From contig NZ_JAQGEI010000015.1 in assembly GCF_029017505.1 (NCBI RefSeq), positions 53,390 to 117,389 of the forward strand: a stretch of DNA of 64,000 nt, written 5' to 3'. How positions within the stretch are numbered: the first letter of the stretch is position 1; every line of letters starts with the position of its first letter. A program made the translations under genes and the position numbers. This DNA comes from Sedimenticola hydrogenitrophicus (GTDB lineage Bacteria; Pseudomonadota; Gammaproteobacteria; Chromatiales; Chromatiaceae). This document shows, in pieces, positions 51,371 through 59,834 of the stretch. The notes below the pieces were generated by a model. The model did not search any database and was not told where the DNA came from. It worked only from the letters and a program-made list of their open reading frames with translations.

Positions 51371-51902
51371 CTCTGGGGCTGGCCTGTCGCTCGGTTATTG
51401 GCGACCCCTGAAACACCACCCCGCATGCCCGGTACAAGCCGATGAAGCGGGGCTGGAATCAGCACAGGTCTTGTGGGGTTAATTTATCACAGAAAAAAGA
51501 TGCGCCGCGAGGAGTGGTGCAAGAGGAGTGGTACAGGGATGGAATGAACGCGAATAAGGTTATTGGGGATTCGGTTGAGTGAAGCCGCCACTACCTGTGG
51601 TGGTCATACCCCTCCCCCAGGCGGCAAATTCAATTGCTCTGTCGGGTTACGCCTTCGGCTAACGCGACCTACACCGGGATCGTAGGTCGGATTAGCGTAG
51701 CGTAATCCGACGAATAAGCAGGACACGCGAAACGAAGCGCTCGCCATTGATGGGCACGCAGCTTCGCCTACGGGGATGTAGGTGGGGAACGTGGGCATTT
51801 GCCCAGCCTCTCACTATTCGCGTTCATTCGCGGCTTAATAAACGGTGTCCGGCCCTAGCTGAGCATGGTGAGTAATCAGAAATACTTTTCATGGACTGAA
51901 CG
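51371..51902. other. Gene-free spacer with repeats
   Basis: It holds a shortened copy of the 42-bp hairpin repeat (51507-51547: GCGAGGAGTGGTGCAAGAGG to GGGATGGAATGA) and two hairpins at 51641-51711 (GTCGGGTTACGCC...CTAACGCGACCTAC, then GTAGGTCGGATTAGCG...CGTAATCCGAC). No convincing ORF was found in either direction. Confidence 0.6.
51507..51547. repeat. Shortened intergenic copy of the 42-bp repeat
   Basis: GCGAGGAGTGGTGCAA plus GAGGAGTGGTACAGGGAT joins straight to GGAATGA. Compared with 12785-12876 and pilQ, the part between two GGAT words is missing, as expected for deletion between short direct repeats. Confidence 0.7.
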
Positions 51903-52457
51903 CTAGAGCTCGATCGTGGCGATGGCCCCCAGGGCCGCCTCGATCTCTATGAACAGCGGCAGATCGGCCTCCCACAGGTCGGCCATGGCGCCGAAACAGC
52001 GCATGCGCATCACATTGGGCTGCCGGTCGGATGCCAGCCAGATATCATAATAGCGGGCCACCAGGGGTGGACCCGTAGCATCACTCATTTGCGACAGTAT
52101 ATTAAACCCGGCGACCTGCAGACGCGGCTGGCCGACAATCGGGCTCCGACCCTGCTGGACTCGTACAACCGTAAAGGTATCGGGCTGAATCTGCTGCGGC
52201 TCCTGTTTCAGCTCCCGCACCTCGAAGTTGCAGCTGGGCCAGTACTGGTCCACACCGGAAAAGTCCGTCGCCGCGCCACGCTGGACAAATACCCGGGCGT
52301 GTCCCGGGCGGATCTCCAGCGGCTGGTTCAGGGTAATCCGGCTGCCCTCCGGGACCCGGTAATAGGGCGAACCGGGATCCCGAAGCGCCTGCTGCGCACA
52401 GGAGACCAGCAGCAACGGAGCGAAAAGGGTCAGGGTCAGTTTCTTCAGGGCGTTCAT
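51903..52457 (-). CDS. Lipoprotein of unknown function
   Basis: A 184-aa protein. The signal peptide ends in a lipobox (LLLVSCAQQ, lipidated Cys about residue 20); Ala at +2 favours the outer membrane. The mature part is beta-rich: EGSRITLNQPLEIRPGHARV, then CNFEVRELKQEPQQIQPDTF and a pair of cysteines (PSCNFEV, MRCFGAM) that may form a disulfide. I do not recognise a named family. It is a single gene; the 52632 gene diverges from it. Confidence 0.78.
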   Translation of the reverse strand: MNALKKLTLTLFAPLLLVSCAQQALRDPGSPYYRVPEGSRITLNQPLEIRPGHARVFVQRGAATDFSGVDQYWPSCNFEVRELKQEPQQIQPDTFTVVRVQQGRSPIVGQPRLQVAGFNILSQMSDATGPPLVARYYDIWLASDRQPNVMRMRCFGAMADLWEADLPLFIEIEAALGAIATIEL

Positions 52458-52631
52458 CCGCGACCTCGCAGGTTGGCTCTAATTGGTAGACAAGTCGGAT
52501 CCGACCGGGTTTCACCCAAAGTATATGACCGGATTGAACCGACATCCCGATTACCGCTGCGGCAAATTATTCCGTACCGGTTCGGGTCTATAATCCCAAG
52601 TGTCGTCTCTATTCAACATCAAGGACCAACC

Positions 52632-52865
52632 ATGAAGTCAATAACCGCTGTACTGTTGAGCGCCCTGCTGATGGTTACCTCAGGCAATCTCCTGGCCGCC
52701 AAGAAAGAGGGCAAGGCCTACGGGCCGGGCGGCGTCTCGGAAGAGAAGATGAGCGACACCGCCGCCGAACACCGCAAGGCCTATGCGGGTGAAAACGAGA
52801 AAAAGATGAAAGAGGAGCAGGAGGAGAAGGAAAAGAGAGACAAAAAGACAAAAAACGGGGGATAG
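52632..52865 (+). CDS. Small secreted, highly charged protein
   Basis: A 77-aa protein. A signal peptide (MKSITAVLLSALLMVTSGNL, then LAA) is followed by about 50 residues dominated by Lys, Glu and Gly, probably a disordered helix-prone tail (KKMKEEQEEKEKRDKKTKNG). ATG 52632 follows AAGGACC. Nothing in it points to enzymatic function; similar short Lys/Glu-rich periplasmic proteins are common but uncharacterised. Confidence 0.72.
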   Translation: MKSITAVLLSALLMVTSGNLLAAKKEGKAYGPGGVSEEKMSDTAAEHRKAYAGENEKKMKEEQEEKEKRDKKTKNGG

Positions 52866-53087
52866 GCAACCACTCCCGTAGCTTTGCGCAGGGGTGGCCG
52901 TTTGCATAGTGCCGTGCACGCCGTAACCCACCGTTTGACGGTGGGTGATGTGGTCCGCCAGGTAGCCTCCGCATCCCTCGCCGACCCGGCAGAAATATAT
53001 GCTTTACTTAGATTGAGCGGCCGTGATCACGGAATACCCGAGAGAGCGCGGCAACCCACTCAAACAAGGCAAACAAGGACCCCGGTC

Positions 53088-54203
53088 ATGAGCGAAGTCT
53101 TTGATCAGGCAGATGCACTGGGCCCGGCCAAGATACTCCATGTCTATGAGCCCACCCATCGGCTGAAGGCGATCCTGGTAGTCGACAACGTGGCCTGCGG
53201 ACCGGCCATCGGCGGGCTGCGCATGGCCCCCGATGTGAGCACCCGGGAGTGTGCCCGGCTGGCCCGCGCCATGACCCTGAAAAACGCCGCCGCCGGGCTC
53301 TCTCACGGCGGTGCCAAGTCGGTCCTGTTCGGCGACCCGAAAATGCCCCGGGAACAGAAGGAGCCGCTGATCCGCGCCCTCGCCTGCGCCCTGCGTGGCA
53401 ATGACGAGTACATCTTCGGCCCCGACATGGGCACCGACGAGAGCTGCATGGCCTGGATCCAGGATGAGCTGGGCGGCCGCGCCGTGGGGCTGCCCCGGGC
53501 GCTCGGCGGCATCCCCCTGGATGAGCTCGGCGCCACTGCCTGGGGCCTGAGCAGCGCCGTGGATGCGGCCATGAAACAGGTCGACTTCAGCCTCGACGGC
53601 GCCCACCTGGTGATCCAGGGCTTCGGCTCGGTCGGCCTCCACGCCGCCCGTTTTCTGGTGGAGAAGGGCGCCGTGCTGGTGGCGGTGGCGGACTCCCGCG
53701 GCGCCATCTACCACCCGGACGGTCTCGATCTCAACGAACTGATCCGCCTCAAGGGCGAGGGGAAAAGCGTCCACCAGTACCCCGAGGGAGAAAAACTGGC
53801 GCGCGATGCGGTGGTCGGCATCGCCTGCGACATCTGGATACCGGCGGCGCGCCCGGACGTGGTCCACGCCGGCAACGTCGGGCTGATGGATACCAAACTG
53901 GTGGTGCAGGGGGCCAACATCCCCTTTACCGGCGACGCGGAGCTGGCCCTGCATCGACGCGGGGTGCTGGTCATCCCGGACTTCATCGCCAATGCCGGCG
54001 GCGTCATCTGCGGTGCCATGGAGTACCGGCACATGAGCCAGAGTGCAGCGTTCGAGGCGATTACCGAGAAAGTGAGCACTAACACCGCGGAGGTGCTGGA
54101 ACGGGCGGCGCAGGAGAAGATTCCGCCCCGGCAGGCGGCCGAGGCAATGGCCGTGGAACGGGTAAAGCGGGCCATGGCGACCCGGCGCTGGTCCATCTTC
54201 TAG
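53088..54203 (+). CDS. Leu/Glu/Phe/Val dehydrogenase
   Basis: A 371-aa NAD(P)-dependent amino acid dehydrogenase. The N-terminal domain has AIGGLRMAPDVSTRECARLA and the catalytic Lys region LSHGGAKSVLFGDP; the Rossmann domain starts at VIQGFGSVGLHAARFL, and IPDFIANAGGVICGAMEY is the conserved C-terminal segment. Size favours a leucine/phenylalanine-type enzyme over hexameric GDH, but the substrate is not certain. ATG 53088 with AAGGA eight bases upstream is better than the longer frame from 52884. An acyl-CoA synthetase gene follows after 32 bases on the same strand, consistent with branched-chain amino acid breakdown. Confidence 0.88.
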   Translation: MSEVFDQADALGPAKILHVYEPTHRLKAILVVDNVACGPAIGGLRMAPDVSTRECARLARAMTLKNAAAGLSHGGAKSVLFGDPKMPREQKEPLIRALACALRGNDEYIFGPDMGTDESCMAWIQDELGGRAVGLPRALGGIPLDELGATAWGLSSAVDAAMKQVDFSLDGAHLVIQGFGSVGLHAARFLVEKGAVLVAVADSRGAIYHPDGLDLNELIRLKGEGKSVHQYPEGEKLARDAVVGIACDIWIPAARPDVVHAGNVGLMDTKLVVQGANIPFTGDAELALHRRGVLVIPDFIANAGGVICGAMEYRHMSQSAAFEAITEKVSTNTAEVLERAAQEKIPPRQAAEAMAVERVKRAMATRRWSIF

Positions 54204-54235
54204 CCCATCGCCCCCCTGTGCAAGGAACCCCCCGC

Positions 54236-55945
54236 ATGAGCAAACCGTCCACCAGCTACCACCACTGCGGCAGCGAATCCCCGCTGCTGGGCGACACCAT
54301 TCCACAGTGGCTGGCGCGGGTGACAGCCGAGCATGGCGCGCGCGAGGCGGTGGTCGGCCGTCCCCAGTCGCGGCACCTGAGCTATCGGGAACTGGCCGCC
54401 GCGGTAGACCGGGTGGCGCGGGGACTGATCGGGTTCGGTTTCGGCCGCGGTGATCGCATCGGCATCTGGTCGACCAACAATATCGAATGGCTGCTGCTGC
54501 AGCTGGCCACCGCGCGCATCGGCGTCATCCTGGTCAACATCAATCCCGCCTACCGCGGCCATGAGCTGGCCTATGCCCTGCGCCGTTCCGAGGTGCAGGG
54601 GCTGTTCATCATCCCCGCCTTCCGCGGCAGCGACTACCTGGGGATGCTCCATGAGTTGCTGCCGGAGCTGCGCGACAGCAGCGAACGGCCGCTGCGCTCC
54701 GCGGCCTTTCCCGCCCTGCGCCGGGTGGTGCTGTACGATCCCCAGGCGCCCGACCAGACGCCACGGCCGGCACCCGGCCTGGACGTCTGGGGCGATCTGC
54801 TCGATGCCGCCGAAGCGGTATCCGGCACCACGCTGGAGGCGGTCACCGCCACCCTGGACCGGGACGACCCGATCAATATCCAGTACACCTCCGGCACCAC
54901 AGGCTCACCCAAGGCGGTGCTGCTGAGCCACCACAACCTGATCAACAACGCCTGGTTCGCCGCCCAGGGCCTGCGCTTCGGTCCGGAAGACCGGCTCTGT
55001 GTCTCGGTGCCGTTCTACCACTGTTTCGGCATGGTGCTGTGCAATCTGCTCAGCCTCTCGGTCGGCGCCTGCCTGGTGATCCCGTGCGAACACTTTGACC
55101 CGCTGCAGGTGCTGGAGAGCATCGAGGCGGAGCGCTGCACCGCCCTGCACGGGGTGCCCACCATGTTCATCGCCGAGCTGGACCATCCCCAATTCAGCCG
55201 CTTCGATCTCGGCTCCCTGCGCACCGGCATCATCTCCGGCGCCCCCTGTGCCCCGGAGCTGCTGCGCCGGGTCACCGAACAGATGCACTGCGGCGAGATC
55301 CTGGTCGGCTACGGCCAGACCGAGGCCTCGCCCCTGACCCATCTCTCCCGCCCCGACAGCACGCTGCAGCAGCGCACCGAGACGGTGGGCATCAACCTGC
55401 CGCACCAGGAGGTGAAGCTGGTCTCCACCGAGAGCGGGCAGACCGTGCCGATCGGCGCGGTGGGGGAGGTCTGCTATCGCGGGTATCATGTGATGCGCGG
55501 CTACTGCGGCGATGCCGCGGCCACCGCCCAAGCCATCGACCCGGCGGGCTGGCTGCACTCGGGGGATCTGGGGGTGATGCAGGCGGACGGCTACCTGCGC
55601 ATCACCGGCCGGCTCAAGGAGATGATCATCCGCGGCGGCGAGAACATCTACCCCCGGGAGATCGAGGACTTCCTGTTCACCCATCCCAAGATCGCCTCGG
55701 CGGCGGTGTTCAGCATACCCGACCCGTTCTACGGCGAGGAGGTGGTCGCCTGGATCAAGCTGCGCGCGGGTGAACAGGCCAGCGAGGCCGAAATCCGCGC
55801 CTACTGCAAGGAACGGATCGCCCACTTCAAGGTGCCGAAGCAGATCCGTTTCGTCGACGAGTTTCCCATGACCGTCACCGGCAAACTGCAAAAATTCCGC
55901 ATGCGCGAGCTGATGTTGGCGGAGAGCGGTGGGGCGGAATCCTAG
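54236..55945 (+). CDS. AMP-binding acyl-CoA synthetase, medium/long chain type
   Basis: A 569-aa adenylate-forming ligase. P-loop YTSGTTGSPKAVLLSH (about 225), GYGQTEASPL (A5), LHSGDLGVMQADGYLRITGR (A7/A8), IIRGGENIYPREIEDFL, and the catalytic Lys in TGKLQKFRMREL. It resembles FadD-like and AcsF2-like synthetases, which use medium-chain or branched acids. The start is ATG 54236 with AAGGA nine bases upstream. It is probably co-transcribed with the amino acid dehydrogenase. Its stop overlaps the convergent gene by four bases. Confidence 0.9.
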   Translation: MSKPSTSYHHCGSESPLLGDTIPQWLARVTAEHGAREAVVGRPQSRHLSYRELAAAVDRVARGLIGFGFGRGDRIGIWSTNNIEWLLLQLATARIGVILVNINPAYRGHELAYALRRSEVQGLFIIPAFRGSDYLGMLHELLPELRDSSERPLRSAAFPALRRVVLYDPQAPDQTPRPAPGLDVWGDLLDAAEAVSGTTLEAVTATLDRDDPINIQYTSGTTGSPKAVLLSHHNLINNAWFAAQGLRFGPEDRLCVSVPFYHCFGMVLCNLLSLSVGACLVIPCEHFDPLQVLESIEAERCTALHGVPTMFIAELDHPQFSRFDLGSLRTGIISGAPCAPELLRRVTEQMHCGEILVGYGQTEASPLTHLSRPDSTLQQRTETVGINLPHQEVKLVSTESGQTVPIGAVGEVCYRGYHVMRGYCGDAAATAQAIDPAGWLHSGDLGVMQADGYLRITGRLKEMIIRGGENIYPREIEDFLFTHPKIASAAVFSIPDPFYGEEVVAWIKLRAGEQASEAEIRAYCKERIAHFKVPKQIRFVDEFPMTVTGKLQKFRMRELMLAESGGAES

Positions 55946-56604
55946 CCAAAGTAAAACCACAACGGTATCGGTGCAACCGCCAGGGTCAACATGGCGAGAT
56001 AACCCCAATAGGGGATGATCCGGCTCATGCCCACCATCAGACCGATACCGCCACCACCACCGATCAACGCATTCCCCGGCATATTGAGAATAGCGGCAAT
56101 GCTCAGATAGCGGTGATTGACCAGGAACAGCGCCACCTTGTCCGGCAGTTGATCCTGCAGCAGCCGCAGACGCTCGCTGCGGCCCAGCGGCTCAAGCTGC
56201 AACACCAGCAATCGTGCACGCTCGAGATGGAGCCACTGAAGGAATCGGCAGACCAGAGCGGATGGAATCAGGCGCCCCACCAGGTAGCTGATCGACAGCG
56301 CTGCCAGGGTGGACAGATAGACCAGCACCGCCCCCTTGCTGCCCAACAGCATCATCAGGCCGAGACCGATCTCCATTCCCGGCATGAACGGTATCGCCAT
56401 CAACAGGATATAGAACAGCACCACCCCCAGGATCAGCAGGTCGCGCATCGCCGCCTGCCGGGGAGTGATCCCACCAATATTGATCTGCTCCTCAAGCCAC
56501 ACTCCGGTGAAGTGCAGCCCCACCAGCACCAGGATCAGCAGCAGGAGCTTGAGATAGCGCCCGCGCCTGACGGCCCGGTCCTGGCTCTTATTGACGAGTA
56601 GCAT
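55942..56604 (-). CDS. Polytopic membrane protein, DedA/VTT-like
   Basis: A 220-aa inner-membrane protein with about five helices. A basic N-terminus (QDRAVRRGRYLK) precedes the first helix. The region FMPGMEIGLGLMMLLGSKGA and the later NMPGNALIGGGGGIGLMVG are similar in layout to the paired re-entrant segments of DedA/VTT (SNARE-associated) proteins, which act as lipid or metabolite transporters. The match is by pattern only. ATG 56604 with AGGA six bases upstream is preferred over the longer frame. Confidence 0.65.
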   Translation of the reverse strand: MLLVNKSQDRAVRRGRYLKLLLLILVLVGLHFTGVWLEEQINIGGITPRQAAMRDLLILGVVLFYILLMAIPFMPGMEIGLGLMMLLGSKGAVLVYLSTLAALSISYLVGRLIPSALVCRFLQWLHLERARLLVLQLEPLGRSERLRLLQDQLPDKVALFLVNHRYLSIAAILNMPGNALIGGGGGIGLMVGMSRIIPYWGYLAMLTLAVAPIPLWFYFG

Positions 56605-56732
56605 TCTGTTCCTGCTTATCCATGAGACCTGCAATTGCATGAGGGCACGGGATGTTAGCTTATTAACTGCCCCCCGTAGAGCATTATCCTTAGCGCGGGG
56701 TACTTCCCTGGATGGGGGAGGGCGGGATCAGC

Positions 56733-57704
56733 TCACTCCACCGGAGTGCGGATCAGCGCCAGCTTATCAGTCGCCGACTCCGCTAGCCAGACCTCCCCCG
56801 GGCGGCCGTGAATCTGCCGTACCATCGCGTTCCGACTCGGCAGGGTGATCGATTCAAAGGCCTCTGTCACGGGATCGAAGCGCCATATGGCATCACCACC
56901 GAAATCGGACACCCAGACCTGGTCCTGCGCGTCGACATAGACGGCATAGGCCCTGGGCCGGTCACCCGGGAGTGGCCACTCACGCCACTGCCCGGTGGCG
57001 GTGTGGTAACGACCGAGCCGACCGGCATTCCACTCGCTGACCCAGATGTGGCCCTGCGAATCGCCCCACACCCGCCGCGCACCCTGGCGCGGGGTGGGCG
57101 GTTCGATCACCTCCGCCACCCCCGTCTCCGGGTTCACCCGGGCGATATGCGAGCCGGCGAGCGAGGAGTAGTAAATGTTCCCGTCCGCTCCGCTGCTAAT
57201 GCCGTAGGGCCCGCGCCCGCGCGGCGCCTCGAACACCCGCACCTCGCCGCTGTCCGGATCGACGCTACCGTAGTAGCCGGCCTGGCCGGTGAACCAGAGT
57301 ATCCCCCGGGCATCGAAGGCGGCGGTGTTGAGATTCATGTAGGGGGTCCCGGCAGGCGGCGCGAAACGCCGCACCGCCTGGTTGTGCGGATCGACGCGCA
57401 GCACGGCGTTGAGACCGGAGTCGGTGACCCAGGCGGCACCATCGGGTCCGACGATCACCCCGTGGGGACTCGCCCCGTCACCCAGGGGGATGCGGCGGGT
57501 GGCGCCGCTGGCCGGGTCGAGCCAACCCAGGGCGCCGGCGTGCTGGGCGGTGTACCAGACCCCGCCATCCGCCGCCGGGGCCACGTCGTGCGGGTGATCG
57601 CCGTCCGGTACGGCAAACTCCCGCACCTCGGCGCCGGCCATCACCCACCCCGGCAGGCTGAACAGTATCAGTAACAGGTAGCGGATCACTTGTCTCCGGG
57701 GCAT
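56733..57704 (-). CDS. Secreted Vgb/streptogramin-lyase-like beta-propeller
   Basis: A 323-aa protein with a signal peptide (YLLLILFSLPGWVMA). The rest is six or seven repeats of about 42 residues with the Vgb pattern: GVWYTAQHAGALGWLDPASG, AAWVTDSGLNAVLRVDPHN, ILWFTGQAGYYGSVDPDSG, NIYYSSLAGSHIARVNPETG. Virginiamycin B lyase uses this fold to linearise streptogramins, but most secreted relatives have other or unknown roles, so antibiotic resistance should not be assumed. GGAGG lies seven bases before ATG 57704. Confidence 0.85.
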   Translation of the reverse strand: MPRRQVIRYLLLILFSLPGWVMAGAEVREFAVPDGDHPHDVAPAADGGVWYTAQHAGALGWLDPASGATRRIPLGDGASPHGVIVGPDGAAWVTDSGLNAVLRVDPHNQAVRRFAPPAGTPYMNLNTAAFDARGILWFTGQAGYYGSVDPDSGEVRVFEAPRGRGPYGISSGADGNIYYSSLAGSHIARVNPETGVAEVIEPPTPRQGARRVWGDSQGHIWVSEWNAGRLGRYHTATGQWREWPLPGDRPRAYAVYVDAQDQVWVSDFGGDAIWRFDPVTEAFESITLPSRNAMVRQIHGRPGEVWLAESATDKLALIRTPVE

Positions 57705-58049
57705 AGCCACACCTCCTCTCGGGCCGACCGACCGACGCCTAGTTACGTAGGTTGGGTTAGCGGCGCGCAGGCACTACGCCTGCAGACCACGACAATGCCC
57801 GGGCGCCGCGTAACCCAACGATTTCCCGGTCGCCCGACGGCGGGTTCGGGTGCGCACCTGACAACATGCTCGGGGATTGCCTTTCGGTTCGAGAGGTAAC
57901 GTTATGCCTCCGTCACCTATCCTGCGCCGATATAGGTACCGTTAGCAAAGTATAGCGCCCTCCCGCGGTGATTCCCGTCCGGGCGATGCGGCGCTGCCAT
58001 CGGGGGCAGGCTATAGTTGTGGTTGGTATCCACACGGAGGTTGCTTCCC
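57705..58049. other. Spacer with a palindromic repeat
   Basis: GTAGGTTGGGTTAGCGGCGC...GCGCCGCGTAACCCAACG (about 57749-57822) is a long hairpin of the GTAGGTTGGG family, also present at 47139. The remaining bases hold promoters for the divergent flanking genes; none was recognised. CGGAGG at 58034-58039 is the ribosome-binding site of the next gene. Confidence 0.6.
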
Positions 58050-58622
58050 ATGGCACAACTGATCGCCGGTCTCGTTCTGTTCTTCGCCAGCCACTCGATA
58101 TCGATCGTCAACCAGCCCTGGCGCGACCGCTTGGCCACGCGGCTGGGCGAGAAGGCCTGGCAGGGGCTGTATGGCCTGGTGGCGTTGGCGGGGCTGGTGC
58201 TTATCGTCCGGGGCTACGGCCAGGCGCAGCAGGCAGCGGTCGTATTGTACGCGCTACCCGGCTGGGCCCGGCCGGTCAGCCTGCTGCTGATGCTGCCGGT
58301 GTTCCCGCTGCTGATTGCCACCTATTTTCCCGGGCGCATCCAGGCGGCGGCCAAACATCCGATGTTGCTGGCGACCCTGCTCTGGGCCCTGGCCCACCTG
58401 CTGGCCACCGGCACCCTGGCGAGTCTGCTGCTGTTCGGGAGCTTTCTGTTGTGGGCGATGGCCGACCGGCTCTCCATGAACCGGCGGGTGCAGCGCCCGA
58501 TCCCGGGTGCCCCGCCCGCCGCCTGGAACGATGCCGTCGCCCTGCTGGCCGGGCTGGCACTCTACGTCGGTTTCCTGCTCTGGCTGCACGGCTCACTGTT
58601 CGGGGTGGTGCTGATCCGCTAG
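58050..58622 (+). CDS. NnrU family membrane protein
   Basis: A 190-aa inner-membrane protein with five or six helices. The N-terminus LFFASHSISIVNQPWRDRLA is the NnrU signature (HSI and the WRDRL following it), and LLATLLWALAHLLATGTLAS with its conserved His fits the family. NnrU was named from nitric oxide metabolism clusters and resembles isoprenoid-linked carotenoid/NnrU methyltransferase-like membrane proteins; no denitrification gene lies here. ATG 58050 has CGGAGG ten bases upstream. Confidence 0.87.
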   Translation: MAQLIAGLVLFFASHSISIVNQPWRDRLATRLGEKAWQGLYGLVALAGLVLIVRGYGQAQQAAVVLYALPGWARPVSLLLMLPVFPLLIATYFPGRIQAAAKHPMLLATLLWALAHLLATGTLASLLLFGSFLLWAMADRLSMNRRVQRPIPGAPPAAWNDAVALLAGLALYVGFLLWLHGSLFGVVLIR

Positions 58623-58726
58623 TCGGGCCGGGTGGTGATCCGATGGATACACCAAACTCAATGCCCCTCTATTGCTAATTTGGTCAAAATTAGCAATACA
58701 TTAGCAGTTAGATGGCATGTCCGGGT

Positions 58727-59455
58727 TTAACCGCGATCCAGCTCCGGGTAATGGCGGAAGATCCCGTCCTGGTTGAACGGCAGGCGCCGGGCGGAGGCCA
58801 GGTAGGCGGCGACATTCGGCCGCTTTGCCACCCGCCCGTGCAGCGCCACCAGTCCGGGCAACGTCGGCTCCAGCTCTGCCATCATGCGGGGAAAGGCGTA
58901 GCGCAGCCCGGCAACCACCTGGAACAAGGACAGATCGACATAGCTCAGGCGACGGCCCACGCCGTAACCCCGACCGCCGGAATTGGCCTGCAGCACCTGC
59001 TCGAAATAACCCAGCAGTTCCGGCGCCCGCTCCCCGGTGAAGTAGCGGGCGCGGCGTCGCGCCTCGTCCCGCTGCTCCTCGTAGTACAGGCTGCTGGCCA
59101 CCGGGTGGTGGGTGTCGTGCACATCCACCACCAGATCCTCCACCGTCAGTTGCAGCTGGTGCGCCCACAACCGGGCGCTCTCCGACTCGGGCACCAGCCC
59201 CAGGCGCGGACCGAGAAAGTAGAGGATATTGGCGGTCTGGGCAATCACCTGGCGACCGGCACGCAGGAAGGGCGGGGCGAAGGGCGGGCGCGCCAGCTCA
59301 GGCCCCGCCATCAGGCGCTGCATCGCTGCCAGCCCCTTGCCGCGGCCGCGCTCGCGGGCCACGTCGATGTATTCCGCGCCCGCCTCCTCCAGGGCCAGGC
59401 GCACGAACTCGCCGCGTCCCTGGATCGAAGGCCAATAGAACAGTTCGTAGCGCAT
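58727..59455 (-). CDS. Glutathione S-transferase family protein
   Basis: A 242-aa soluble protein. The thioredoxin-like N-terminal domain begins YELFYWPSIQGRGEFVRLAL, with the likely glutathione-activating Tyr/Ser region; VIAQTANILYFLG contains the glutathione gamma-Glu motif (QT instead of the more common ES). The all-helical C-terminal domain (about 95-240) has YVDLSLFQVVAGLRYAFP with the N-capping Asp. It is similar to sigma/alpha-like bacterial GSTs. The substrate is unknown. It is a single gene. Confidence 0.87.
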   Translation of the reverse strand: MRYELFYWPSIQGRGEFVRLALEEAGAEYIDVARERGRGKGLAAMQRLMAGPELARPPFAPPFLRAGRQVIAQTANILYFLGPRLGLVPESESARLWAHQLQLTVEDLVVDVHDTHHPVASSLYYEEQRDEARRRARYFTGERAPELLGYFEQVLQANSGGRGYGVGRRLSYVDLSLFQVVAGLRYAFPRMMAELEPTLPGLVALHGRVAKRPNVAAYLASARRLPFNQDGIFRHYPELDRG

Positions 59456-59522
59456 GGATCCCTCCTGTGCATGACATGGAACGGGCGATAGGCCGACACC
59501 TACAGCTTAGTAGCGGGGCGGC

Positions 59523-59557
59523 TGTAGGGTGGATAAGCCCGAAGGGCGCATCCACCA
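59523..59557. repeat. Half copy of the GTAGGGTGGATAAG palindrome
   Basis: GTAGGGTGGATAAGCCCGAA then GGGCGCATCCACC. Related full copies are at 47018 and 23149. Confidence 0.6.
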
Positions 59558-59565
59558 ACAACCAA

Positions 59566-59612
59566 GGATAGAGCTGCACAATGCCGCTCCTGCCGTCGAA
59601 ATCCCCGACGCC
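59566..59612 (-). pseudogene. Duplicated 3' tail of the 59835 gene
   Basis: Read on the minus strand this encodes VGDFDGRSGIVQLYP, against VGDFSAKSGIVQLYP at the C-terminus of the gene at 59835. About 45 bases align with roughly ten differences (GGATAGAGCTGCACAATGCC here, GGATACAACTGCACGATGCC there). The rest of the copy is absent. It looks like the remnant of a tandem paralogue. Confidence 0.65.
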
Positions 59613-59677
59613 CCAACGGGGAGGTTGGGCACGTTTTGTGCCCACGCTGTTGTCGTGGTATGCATTCCCACGCGGAG

Positions 59678-59815
59678 AGACTGTGAAAGTATTGCCAAAT
59701 GACGCGAAAAGGGGGGGTACCCAAACCCTTCCCGAGATGGCGATCGCCTCTCTACGGGCTTCTCAGGCGGTCAATTTTTTTGCCGCGTTGATCAGCCTGA
59801 ATACTTTCACAGTCT
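59678..59815. mobile_element. 138-bp MITE with 16-bp inverted ends and 5-bp target duplication
   Basis: The ends AGACTGTGAAAGTATT (59678-59693) and AATACTTTCACAGTCT (59800-59815) are perfect inverted repeats. CGGAG flanks both sides (59673-59677 and 59816-59820). Removing the element and one CGGAG leaves CATTCCCACG-CGGAG-CGTGGGAAC, itself an intact hairpin repeat, which is the expected pre-insertion sequence. It has no coding capacity; a transposase must act in trans. Confidence 0.92.
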
Positions 59816-59834
59816 CGGAGCGTGGGAACGAGGA

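Noticed and set aside
52102..52545. Second minus-strand frame overlapping the lipoprotein gene
   Set aside because: It overlaps the lipoprotein in another frame. The lipoprotein has a clear signal peptide and lipobox, and the other frame has none.
56733..57704. Virginiamycin resistance enzyme
   Set aside because: The fold matches Vgb, but the protein is secreted and belongs to a broad propeller family. The sequence gives no specific support for antibiotic lysis.
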